Origin: Apus apus
Taxonomy: Eukaryota; Chordata; Aves; Apodiformes; Apodidae
Length of the DNA stretch: 64,000 nucleotides
Direction: 5' to 3'
Assembly: GCF_020740795.1 (NCBI RefSeq)
Contig: NC_067291.1
Span: 11,722,780-11,786,779, forward strand
Shown in pieces: positions 1 through 10,524 of the stretch. Position 1 is the first letter of the stretch. Each line of letters opens with the position of its first letter. Both the position numbers and the translations under genes were made by a program. The notes beneath the pieces were generated by a model that searched no databases, was not told the origin of the DNA, and saw nothing but the letters and a program-made list of their open reading frames with translations.

Positions 1-2605
1 AAGAAGTTTGTCCCTAGACAGGAAATTTATGCCAAAGGTCTCAGAGACGCACAACAGCATTTGGTAGGGGCAATAACACTGACACTAAAATATATTGTTA
101 CTCGTATTACTAAGCTAGCATATTAGTATGAAATATGTAAGTTTTACATGAGAATACAAAGATCAAACACACGAACTGCAAAATGAATAAAGATGTAGGT
201 AGCAAACACTGAAGGATCTGAAGACTAGCAAATCCCCTGGATAAAAGGCATTCAGTGAATCAGAGTACTTGACTTGCATTCTCATCCCCAATACTTATTT
301 TCTTCTTATTTCTATATTTATATGTTTTCTGGAAAACAAAATAAAAACTCACTATTTTTTTCCATTGCTGAAGAAAGTGTGCCTCTGGTGAAACTTGGAA
401 ATCAGTATGAATGTAAGTCCTAGTAAAGATGTTATGAGCTGTATTTTTCACTAGCAATATGTTAGGTGACATCTAACATGAAGTTCCATGTAACAGCATC
501 ATGTGCTACAGGAGCACACTCTACCTCTCAACACCTGGGTAAGCTAAAATCTAGTACTAATGCTCCCCTAGCATGACCTCTCTCTTCCCTCCTGATGGTA
601 GGTGCTGGGCTCTCTCCAGTTTCTACCTCTGCTTGCTAAGTCATGTTAAAACTAGAGACTGCTTTGTCTTCCCTTGAACTTTACATCCTGTTAGTTTGCA
701 CAAAGGAAGTAAGCCATGTTAATAGCACACCTACTTCTTCTTAGTGAAGATGTATTCTGTTGGATATTATTGCCATTCAGATACCTATTCAGACACCCAG
801 TCAAAGGCTACGACCAGCTGCACAGCATATCATGATTTTCTTAAAGAAAATATAACATCATTAAAACAAAAGGCCCTGCTCTGCTTCTGGGTAAACAAAT
901 GGGAGTTTTACAAAGGCTCAAAAAGGAAAGGGATTAACATGCTTTGACGTGGTAATGGTCTCAACTGTTCACATTAAAATTTTCACAGTAAATTAAACCA
1001 TGACAGAGGTAGGAAAGAAGTCAATTTTCAGTGGCTCATGCTGTTCTGCTGACATAAATTGCTATTTTTTAGATAGTATATTCACCAACCTGTATGATAG
1101 AATAACAAGACCACAACACACTGTTGATTAAGTTTGGCCTTTTGCATGCTAATTCTAGCCTGCTCTGCCAAAGTAATTGAATGCACCACCTTATTTACAT
1201 GTTTCTAGATATTTAGTAGCCTCTCACTATTCTTTCTTCACTAACCTTAGCTTGAGCCTGTGGTGTTGGCCTTGCCTCCTTGTACGATGTCTGCTGTTCA
1301 ACACCACTTCTCCTGCATCCTCAGTTACACTCCGGACACTTTTCAATTCACTTTGCATCACTCACACCCATCCTTTTCCTGGGATCTTTCGTCAAGGGTA
1401 ATGCTAAAGGTCTGTTCATCTTCATCCTGCCCATCTATGATACCCTGCATACAGCACTTGATTATCTTTACGCTCTTTATAAAAGACCAGCAACTTTTCC
1501 TTGACTAGAAAATGATGGCATGAACCCAACCGCCCTGGTAGGGTTGGAGAAGTAAATACAGACTCTCACTGGTGGATGCCTGCTAATGAGTTCAGACAAC
1601 ACGTGTAACACAGCGAGTTTACACAAGTGACCAAAGAGGAGGGAAGGGACAGGCTGTGTAAGTGTGCCCAGTAACAGACTCCCTGGAGAAACCTCTGCCC
1701 TGCGCTATTGTAGCAGCACCAAAACATGGATGTTTACATACAACGGGGCGCTTATCCGACTGCCAAATGCCCAACATGCCTTTCCACCTTAGTTATATCA
1801 TGGTGGCACAAACCAAAAAATGACAAAGGATTATGAAAGAAAGTCAACACGGCAAAAGACAAAATAGAGCCAGAGGTCCAGCCCCCCGCGTGCAGAGGGG
1901 CAGCCACGGAGCGGCAGGGATGGCAGCACCCCCGGCAGAGCTCGGGGCTGCCTCACCTCACCCAGCCCCTCCGCACCGGGCCGGGCTCCCCTGGCACCCC
2001 GGGGGGAACCACAGCCTGGCTCGGGGCCTCGGCCCCTCTCCCCTGCCTGCCACCAGGCCTCGCCCCCTCCCCACACGCCCCCTCTGCACCTGGCCCTGTC
2101 CCGGGCCGTGCCCCTTCCCCGCGCACATCCCCAGGCCCGCCCGGAGGCCTCGTCCCCCGCCGGTGCTGGGCCGCGCTGGGCCCGCGGCCGCCCTGCCCTG
2201 CCCTGCCCTGCCCCGGGCTCCGGCCGCAGGGACGTGGGGGCCCCGCTGCCCCACGGGGGAGCCGAGGCGAGGGAGGGCGTATAATAAACAGCACCGTTGT
2301 CATGCGGGCAGGGCTGCTGGTCCCCAAGCCTCCTCCCCGCGGTAACAACCCAGGTACAGCCCGCGCTCGCCCCCCTCCCTCCCTCCTCCTCCTCCTCCTC
2401 CTCCCGGGGGGCCGGGGAGAAATCTGCAGATCAAAGAAAAGATGCACAATAATCACGGGTGGGCGCGCACCGCGGTCCCCCGTCCGGCGGGGCCGGGGCC
2501 AGGGCCTCGGGCAGGGGATCTCGGCGGCCCGGCCGCTGCTCGCCCGGCGGGAGGGCAAGGGGGGCGGCGGCAGCGCGGCCCGGACGCCCCCGCCGCGGTA
2601 CTCAC
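1..2605 (-). other. HDGFL3: HDGFL3 intron 1 (5' part only)
   Basis: This is the sequence after the exon 1 splice donor, whose GT lies at 2604-2605 and reads GTGAG on the minus strand. HDGFL3 exon 2 would continue the PWWP domain with a segment beginning IDELPEG. No such segment is visible between here and the window edge, so the rest of the gene lies outside. Positions 1-1850 are ordinary AT-rich DNA without a convincing exon or repeat. Positions 1870-2605 are the downstream shore of the CpG island. Confidence 0.8.
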
Positions 2606-2689
2606 CCGGGCCGGCCAGTGCGGGTACCCCTTCATTTTGGCGAACACCAGGTCTCCAGCCTTGTACTCTCGGGGCCGCGGACGAGCCAT
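2606..2689 (-). CDS. HDGFL3: HDGF-like protein 3, coding exon 1 (partial gene)
   Basis: The exon encodes 28 residues starting [13 protein letters not shown] and ending GYPHWPAR. This is the N-terminus of HDGF-like 3 (hepatoma-derived growth factor-related protein 3), identical as far as I recall to the human protein. It forms the first strands of the PWWP domain, with the family's PHWP version of the signature at the end. PWWP domains bind methylated-histone nucleosomes and DNA; the family is nuclear and chromatin-associated. The start is the ATG at 2687-2689. The exon ends in phase 0 at a consensus donor (CGG|GTGAGT). The remaining exons, completing the PWWP and the acidic/lysine-rich tail, would lie left of position 1. 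The close paralogues HDGF and PSIP1 start differently. Confidence 0.95.
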
Positions 2690-2889
2690 CGGGAGCCGCC
2701 GCGGGAGCTGCCGAGTGTCCCCCCGCCCTCCCACACCCCCCGCCCCACACCCCCCGCCCGGGGGCAGCCGGGCGAGCCCCCGCGGGGTGCGATGCGCCCG
2801 GGCGCGGGGCGCAGCCAGGAGCGGGGCCGGGCCGCGGGCAATCCCCGGTCTCTCCGGTGGCGGCAGCGGCGGCGGCAGGAGAAGATGGG

Positions 2890-2900
2890 GTGTGTGTGTG

Positions 2901-2935
<35 letters not shown>

Positions 2936-2955
2936 GTGTGTGTGTGTGAGTGTGT
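2890..2955. repeat. (TG)n/(CA)n microsatellite in the HDGFL3 5' region
   Basis: About 65 bases of alternating TG, interrupted by a few AGTG units, lie roughly 200 bases upstream of the HDGFL3 start codon. On the transcribed strand it reads as a CA repeat. It is in the promoter or 5' UTR. Alternating purine-pyrimidine tracts like this can adopt Z-DNA and vary in length between individuals. Confidence 0.95.
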
Positions 2956-4730
2956 ACGCGGGGGAGGGGGAGGCCTTGGACACAACCCCAGCAGCCCCCG
3001 GTAGCAGGGAGCCGGCGGGGCGCCTGGCCGGGCGGGGGCGGCCCGGGAGCCCTCACCCCGCGGCGGGCGCGGCGCTGCCCGCGGCCCCCCCGTGCGAGCT
3101 GGCTACGCCGCCCGCTCCATCCCCGCTGCAGCCGCCGCGGCCCCGGGAATATGGAGCCGTCTCCTCCGAATTACTCCTCGGGCAGCGACCGAAAACAGGA
3201 TCTTCTTATCCCCCCCCCGCCCGCGCCTCCCCCCCGCGCTTTCCCTTCCTGTTATTTTCTAGGTACACAGATCGGTTTCTATGAAAATAGGAGAGCAGAG
3301 AGCGGCTCCAGTCCCTCCCGGCCCTTCCTTCCTAGCTGAAGCATGACATGGTTCTTTATGCGCGCTCGACATGGAGGCTGGGCGAGGAGAAGCCGCCTGA
3401 GCCCGGGTCATTTTTGCAGCAGGGCGCCCGAGCTCCCCTGGCCAGAGGCTCCCGGCCCTTGGGCCTGGGGGGGCTCGTCCCCCTTTGTCACGGAGGCACA
3501 GGCCTCCGTGGATCAGCTCCTCAAGGTGCCACAAGCACACACGCTGCCCACAGGCCGCCCTGCAGGGGCTGCCCGCACCCCCCGCCCCACCCTGGCCCAA
3601 CACCCAGCCCCAAGCAGGCCCCGGGATGAAGGTCAGGCTCGAGGGAACAGGGCGTTCCCAACTGATGTATCCAGCCTCTTCCCCACTGCCAACCCTTCCA
3701 CCTTCCTTCTCAGCATAAAACTGAAAGAAATCCCACAGATGCAAAGACCTGGATCCAGGATCTGCTTAAAGGCACGAGGGCTTCCCCTCAGATGGTGTTT
3801 GGGACCTGGCTCGTGCCTGATGATGTCAGTTCTTACAAACATGCTCCTCTGTGGAAGGGAAGCACCGGGAACTCGCAAATCCAAACCCCAGATCCTTCTG
3901 GTTTTACCAGATTGTTACCAGTTAAGTTGTAATGCTCAGAAATAAATTATTACTGACATTTATTATGCCAAAGTATTGTCTAGAGAAGCAAAACTAGGAA
4001 GGCACCTGCAAGCTGGGCTGCAAGCAGAAAAGTTTAGGAAAGACTTTTCTGCAGGTTTGTCTGATGCTGCAGCAGTGAGTTCTCCAACCATCCCCACATC
4101 CAAGACAGCAACTATTCCCTTCGGATTTAGGGAGACAGTTCTGGCTGGGCACTTCTCTGAGTCCCAAGGAAACCACCTGGCTGCAGGCAGTTCCCACTGA
4201 TGAAGAAGGAAAGAGGTGGCCGAAGGCTGTAGGGTCACATTTGGAGGGGAAAGTAGATGGACCATAGAGAGGACTACCAACCAGTCTGTAAGGGCTGGTA
4301 CTGGCAGAGAACAATGGGAAAGAAACACCTCTTCTAGCACCTCTTCCTGGGCTGGAACAGGACCAAGAATATTCTTACTGTTTATGGTGTCCCCAGGTGT
4401 GATTCTGGTACCCAAACACTGCTGTTGGTAGCACATGAGTTAATGAAGGTTGTCACTCCAGGTCATAAAACAGGATGAGAACTTCTCTGCCAGGGGAAGC
4501 ACTGCTGTAAAATCATTATCTTAGGTATCAGTAACAGACTAACAAAGGAAAAAAATGATCCAAGAAGCTGGATAAATATTTAGATGACTAGTCTGCACTC
4601 TGCTCAGTGCTGTTATCTGTTCCTGAAGTACCAAGATCCGTGACAGGGTTGCCAACGTAGCCACCTTCAGTAGAGACATGTGGCCAAACAGCTCACTTTC
4701 ACTTTCACATCAGATAGGATTTTGCATCCT

Positions 4731-4759
4731 TTTAAACTGATGCCTCATTTCAGTTTAAA
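4731..4759. repeat. Short perfect inverted repeat
   Basis: TTTAAACTGA at 4731-4740 is followed after a 9-base loop by its exact reverse complement TCAGTTTAAA at 4750-4759. The 10-bp stem is AT-rich. No attached gene or known element was recognised. Confidence 0.7.
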
Positions 4760-5764
4760 TTCCCTTCAGAAAAATGTAATACAGAATCTCTGAGCACTGG
4801 AGCTGTGGACTCTGATCCAAGTCTGTCCAGAATAATCCTGCGTGTTTTGTCTTACCTCCCATACCTCTGTTGTCCCCCAGCCAGCCTTGTCTCCAGAACA
4901 GTTATTAGAGAGAGATGGAGACACTTTTAAAAAATTAAATATTTTTAAAAATACATTGTTGGTTTTTCATCTACAGGCATTAATGCCTCTTTCTAGTAAC
5001 TTATTTAGTGACCTTAAATCAGAAAGGAGCAGGATGTATGCTAATTTCTTCCAAAAGGAATCTGTACACATCCATGCAACAATGTATTGCTAATGTCAGA
5101 CTAGCAGAATTGAAAGTGGTCAGATATTGAACTGAAACACCACATTGAAATGTCCACTTTTTAACTTTTGTTTTTCCCAGCATCAGTGTCTGCAGAGGAT
5201 GCATGGAATGAATAATGTTTCTAGTCTGCAGTGAAGATAATCACATACTAGAGCCCCAAAGAAAACATCCCATGGACATGCAAGGATGCAGCTCTCTTTT
5301 CCCCTTGTTTATGGGCTGCAAAGGATAAATGAGTTACCACAGTAAGAACACTGCTCAGATTTGGCCAGCTGCAAACTCTTAAACACACTTTGCAGACAAT
5401 TCCTCCATTAAGCCAAGGCTAAGGTGCTGGGAAAGGATTGAGAAGAAAAGCAAATTTCCCTGCTGATAAATGAAAAATCAGATTAAATGTTGCACACATC
5501 AACAGCACAGAAAAACACCTAAGCACAAACATCAAAGGAGTTTCTTAGTGTGCCTAACCCTGTCTGCCACTCATCACAACATACAAAGCCTGAGATCTTC
5601 TGCTATGTCACCTGCATTCTGTTCCTTTCTCTTTAGTACAATGAGGAGTTTATCTACCCCTCCTACACAAAAGTGGGAAAGGGGGTTGAAGAGAGTTTCT
5701 TCCAACACTTCACGAGCAGTGTCAGATCATAAGCATGAATGGTGCAGAGCCTTGCTTATATGTT

Positions 5765-5798
5765 TATATGTATATATATATATATATATGTATGTATG
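5765..5798. repeat. (TA)n / (TATG)n microsatellite
   Basis: A run of TA dinucleotides flanked by TATG units. Simple sequence only; it lies within a chance open frame on the plus strand. Confidence 0.9.
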
Positions 5799-8700
5799 CT
5801 ACATGTATACAGGCCAGATCTTCAGTCTACAGAAGTCAACAGCTGAGTCTGCTTTGGGCACAAAGAGCAGCAGGTCACAGAGGCAGCAGCATCCTGTTCT
5901 TATTGAGCAAGGGAGACCTGCAGCAGGCTTGGCTCTTTCCTTTCCCCTAAGCTCCACAAAGCCAAGACCAAGTTCCCTCTCACATCCCATCCTCCTAGAC
6001 AGGTGCAACATTTCCAGAGCAGGGTTATATATACAAGTAGGAGCAGGGGAAGAGAGCAAAGGCTGAGGCCCAGCAGGACCATTCAGAGAGGTGACAGGGC
6101 CAGGAGTGTGGTCAGTAGTGAAACTGTGAGTCACCCAGGACAGATGGTATCTGAGGTAACTGTTTTGAAGCCACTACCACACCACTGAATTTTGCTTTCC
6201 CAATAATTCCCAGGAAACAGTGTTCTTAAGCTATTGAGAAGCTTTAAGCCAGCCCTGATAATTTCTCCCCTATTCATCTGAGGAAAAGAATAGCCACTTT
6301 CCTGGTTGAAAATTTTAATAGAGAAAGAATTCCATTGATTCAAAAGTGTTGATCAATCTTTAAGAATAAAAAGCCTATTTTTGAAAGCACCCTCCAAAGT
6401 AATGAATAGATTTTTAAGCATGTATGTTTTACATTAAATACACTATAATCATACTTCTGCACATACATATTGGGTATTTGTATATGAACTGTCTTGCAAA
6501 GGTACCCTCTTCATGCTGCTATCTCACACTTGCAATTTTCTGAGGTGCTGCCTATATTGTGTCTGAACCCACTCAGATGACTATATTTGCCTCTGAAATT
6601 CCTTCCCTGTCCACCCTACAATTTTTGCTTTGCCCACCCAAATCCCTTCTGAGATCAGACTAAATCTTGTAGTGTGACCACCTGTATAATCAACTTTCCT
6701 GTGAGATACTGACATAAAATTATTTCTTTTTACTTATCTATCTATAATTTATATAATTTCGTTTCCTTCTGAATTTTTTTCCTGTATGTAAAAATGAGTC
6801 AGTGATGATTAGAATGATTAGTATTTTACTTATGTCCACAGAAAGCTAGTGCTTCTCTGTCCAATATTTTAATAGGGAATTGTCCTGAGTCACAACTGAA
6901 CCATTCCCCTGTGTAAGACATGTCTGAGAGCACTGTCTGCAATCACAGAGCTACATTATGTCAGGCAGGATGAGGCCATGATGTTATATGTGCATCCCAA
7001 CATGCACAGAAAGGCACTTACCAAGCCCATTAGGATGTTCTTAATTACTGGAGATAAGAAGCTCACCAGGGGATCTCAAGCCTTCTCTGTAATAAGCTTA
7101 GAAGGGAAAAGGGTGTGTATCACAGCTGGAGCAAGTTATCCATGCTCAGTTTCATGAGTCTTCTTATGGTATAGACTGGAGCAACCTCCTAATCATGTTA
7201 AATTAGACAGTCTTTAAGGTGATCACTTTACATGTTGCAGAGGTGTGAACTTGTATCCTAGAGGCAGAAAAGATGGGAGCACTTCAGTTATTAACTTCCT
7301 CTCTGGTTGGGAGCCTTCCACTATTAGCTGGAAAGGTTTGTATGGGATGGAAATGTTATCAACAAATATGCATTGCTGCCATTCCTTGTTCTCTACTGGC
7401 ATTTCAACTGAAGCTACAGCAGACAAAAGATGCCTACAGTTAATGCTGCTTAACAATTTCCAGTCCAAACCTTTGTTTTCAGTTGCTTGTATATTTTTCA
7501 TAATTTAACCATTAGAATTTAATTTTTCCATTATGATTGCGTGGCTAAAAATCAAAACTCTTCTGACAATAATAGTAGAAGAAATAACTATGAAACTACC
7601 AAATTTCCAGGTACCTTTTGTTATCCTAAGAATATCCATAGAAATGTAGCCAAGTTGCAAGACTCTGAAAAGCATTTATATGCGCTCAACAGGGGTTGAT
7701 AAACAAGTCCCAGATGTTCTGTCTGGACTAAACATGCTCTAGGCTAAAGTGAATGTTATTCAGCTCATGACTGAAGATGACTGTGGAAGTAAAGCTCCAT
7801 GAGAGGAAAACATGGCTGTCTCCCTCCTAGTACCTAGACAGTACACCAGTGTGACCAGGTCACCAGGAGTGACCAGACCTGCATGCAGAAAGAACTGGGA
7901 GAAGCTGGAAGGGGAACAGGAGCTAGAGCCTGGGAAAGAGAAGGAAAAACAGAAAGGGATTAGGATACAGGAGTGAAAGCAGCCATGAGTGTATGAACAT
8001 AAAGATTTCAGAATATTTTAGAATACATCAAGAAAACCCACACATTTCTAACAAAATTCTATGGCCTGGTATGTCTCGTTCTCTGCTGGTAACTTCTCCA
8101 TGCAAAGACTGATGATCTGTTATTATGTGCCAGTTAACTCATCAGCTTATGTGGAAATCTTGACACTGTTCAAAGGTATTGGACTCTGTGACCTACTGGA
8201 GGCTCTACTGGAGTCTCTAAGTGGGAATGAGTCTAAGCTCTATGGGGGAAAAAACCAAGCAAGCCAACTCAGAAAGAAATTATTAAAGATTGTATCACAG
8301 ACCTCCCAAGAAGATGGCAGAATTAAAGTTGTACCAGCAACTTAAGCCCAGCTATTTCCCAGCACTTGACTACCTGACTTTGCAACTTCACTGTGCTTTA
8401 AATTTTCTCTGGAGGCATGTGAAATGCTTTAGCAGTCATTTGTTGAGAAACACTCATCAAAATCTAGTATTTGCATTAATATACAGTAAACATTGTGATA
8501 CGAAGATTATCTTGTCAGACAGAAGTTGCACAGTCTGCTTTGCTGTTCCCATAATTTTCAGTGTTTGGTAGAGATGTAATTCATTACAACGAAACTAATG
8601 ACTTTTTATCTCCATTTAATATACTAATCTATAAAATGCCTCCTCAAATGGCCATGTGAGAAACTCCATCTTTAAAGCTATAAAGCCATAATACCTAGGA

Positions 8701-9870
8701 AAGAAAACCTGCAACAGACATTCTCCTCAGAAGAAATATTTTAAGTGTGTCATCTAAAACCTCAGAAATTTATTGGGTGAGCAGTATGTTGAGAGTTGAC
8801 AGAACAATAAATTTAGTGCCAGATTCATGACACTTACCCCATCATAGTTTCCCCTCATAAATACTGGAGAAAAGGCTTTCTCTTACATGCCCTCTGGTAC
8901 ATTCATCAAAATGCTTTTGGAATGTGACTTAATGAATAATTACATCCCAACATGGACAACAGCACATATTTATTTAAGCTTTGCAACTTCAGTTTTGTGT
9001 CTCTGAATGACAGTGCCAGAAGGCAGGGAACAGAAAGAAATAAAGTGACTAGCATGCAGACTCTTGAGATGGTGACTGTTTTGTGCCATAAAACCCCTCT
9101 TGGGCAGGAGTTTGATGTTGGGATGTACTGATTGCTCTAGAATTCACAGCTTCAGAACCCAAGCTCTGAATCTCATCTGTTGTAATGCAGTGTGATGCAT
9201 AGGCATTGTCACAAGAAAAAACAAGGAATGAATGCTTTGGTCAGGAGTTTCTTCCTGGATAGCTTGGCCTCAACAAGAGTTTAACAGAATCCAAACTGAG
9301 AGACTGGAATGTCATCCCATTTTCAGCTCTGTTGAAATCAGTAGAAAAACTTTCAGCATTTTTCCCACTGCGTCACCTCTCAAGCTTTCTTCAGATCATC
9401 CTCCTCTGTTCCCATGGTCAGCATCACCAGGCTCTCAGTGATTCAAATCTGTAAAACAGGTCTTATCTCCCTCCACCTCTTTTACCTAGGCCACATCTAA
9501 ATCCTACTATCTTTCTTTCTCCATGACCATTTTTCTTCTCCATGAAGGCACTTGTCTCCAGATATCACCACTACAACATTCTTTCTTGCCCTCTCCCATC
9601 CACACACCCTGTTTCCCAATCCATGTAAAGCAGCACCTTTGAGGATATGGTAATACCTGTGTTATACACAGTGGATTCACAGTGGATCCTGCTCCTTTTT
9701 TTGCTGTGGTTAACCCCAGTAGGCAGCCAAGTCCCACACAGCCACTTGCTCAATCCCCCCAGCAGTGGGATGGGGAAGAGAAGCACAAGGGTAAAAGTGA
9801 AAACATGTGGGTTGAGAGAAAGATGGTTTAAAGGAAAAGCTGTGTGCACAAGCAAAGTGAAATAAGGGGC

Positions 9871-9947
9871 TCATTCATTGGTTCCCATCAGCCGGCAGAT
9901 GTTCAGCCATTTCCAGGAAAGCAGGGCTTTATCACCATAGCAGTTAC
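9871..9947 (-). other. Exon-like terminal segment, unrecognised
   Basis: On the minus strand a pyrimidine-rich acceptor (TTTGCTTTCCCAG) ends at 9948. It is followed by an open segment that, read after two leftover bases, gives NCYGDKALLSWKWLNICRLM and then GTNE and a stop at 9871-9873. It lies about 350 bases downstream of the stronger exon-like segment at 10304-10524. However, its phase does not match the nearest donor there: joining the two gives an immediate stop. No family is recognised. It may be a chance acceptor. Confidence 0.15.
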
Positions 9948-10303
9948 CTGGGAAAGCAAATGCAGCAACTACAAACGTTCCCTTGTTCTTCCTTCTTCCA
10001 CCAGCTTTTACTGCTGAGCATGACATCATATGGTATGGGATATCCCTTCGGTCAGATAAGGTCAGCTGTCCCAGCTGTGTCCCCTCCCAGCTTCCTGTGT
10101 GTCCCCCAGCCTGCTGGCCAGCAGGGCAGCATGAGAAAAATAAAAGATCTTGATGCCACATGAGAAGTAACAAAAACATCCCTGTGTTATCAACACTGTT
10201 TAGGTCGCAAGTCCAAACCATAGCACCATATAAGCTACTGCGAAGAAAATTAACTCTGTTCCAGCCAAAACCAGTACATTTTTTCTCATCTTGCCACCCT
10301 CAC

Positions 10304-10524
10304 CCTGCCCAGACCTGCTGCCTCATCCCCCTAACTGCTGGATGATAGTAGTGCTCAAAGGGATTTGGGGGGTAAGGACTGGGGTTGAAGGCATTGAGGA
10401 GAGCACACAGAACACCAAGCTGTGTGGCCATGGTGATACTGAGGGTGATGACCATGATGAGTGCCAGGATGAAAATGGGCATGAAGAAGGGCTTGAGGAA
10501 ATGGATGACTCTGCACCTGAAGCA
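10304..10524 (-). CDS. Candidate coding exon with a transmembrane helix, unrecognised
   Basis: On the minus strand a good splice acceptor (TTGCTTCCCCTACAG, ending at 10525) precedes an open segment starting CFRCRVIHFLKPFF. A long hydrophobic stretch follows (roughly residues 13-46, including FILALIMVITLSITMAT), then a proline-rich tail (NPSPYPPNPFEHYYHP). Of the first 35 codons, 29 end in G or C, in an otherwise AT-rich intergenic region, which is the bias of a real coding exon. A GTGAGG donor follows at 10302-10303; without splicing the frame stops at 10300-10302 after VWAG. The segment would be a single-pass membrane helix with a basic N-terminal flank. I do not recognise the protein. The complementary strand also has an open acidic frame, as expected opposite hydrophobic codons. 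Confidence 0.35.

Larger units (their letters stand above)
1870..3500 (-). promoter_or_regulatory. HDGFL3: CpG-island promoter of HDGFL3
   Basis: Sequence composition changes abruptly from about 38-40% GC to very GC-rich DNA with dense CG dinucleotides, for example around 2455-2620 and 3000-3170. It returns to background near 3500-3650. The island surrounds the HDGFL3 start codon at 2687-2689, as expected for a widely expressed gene. Long open frames run through it on both strands, but these reflect the lack of AT-rich stop codons rather than genes. No TATA box or single start site could be fixed; transcription probably starts between about 2700 and 3250. Confidence 0.8.
3501..10303. other. 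Intergenic DNA upstream of HDGFL3
   Basis: AT-rich sequence with no recognisable gene. Open frames up to 198 codons occur (for example 5470-6066, plus strand), but they show no domain, no coding-like codon pattern and one runs through a TA repeat. A short perfect hairpin (4731-4759), a TA microsatellite near 5770 and an exon-like segment at 9871-9947 are listed separately. Confidence 0.7.

Noticed and set aside
1833..3339. Long open frames on both strands across the GC-rich island (up to 367 codons)
   Set aside because: GC-rich DNA lacks stop codons. The frames run through a TG microsatellite, encode Arg/Pro/Gly-rich nonsense and overlap the genuine HDGFL3 exon.
5470..6066. 198-codon open frame on the plus strand
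   Set aside because: It contains a translated TA repeat (YIYIYMYVCY), has no domain or coding bias, and no promoter or splice context.
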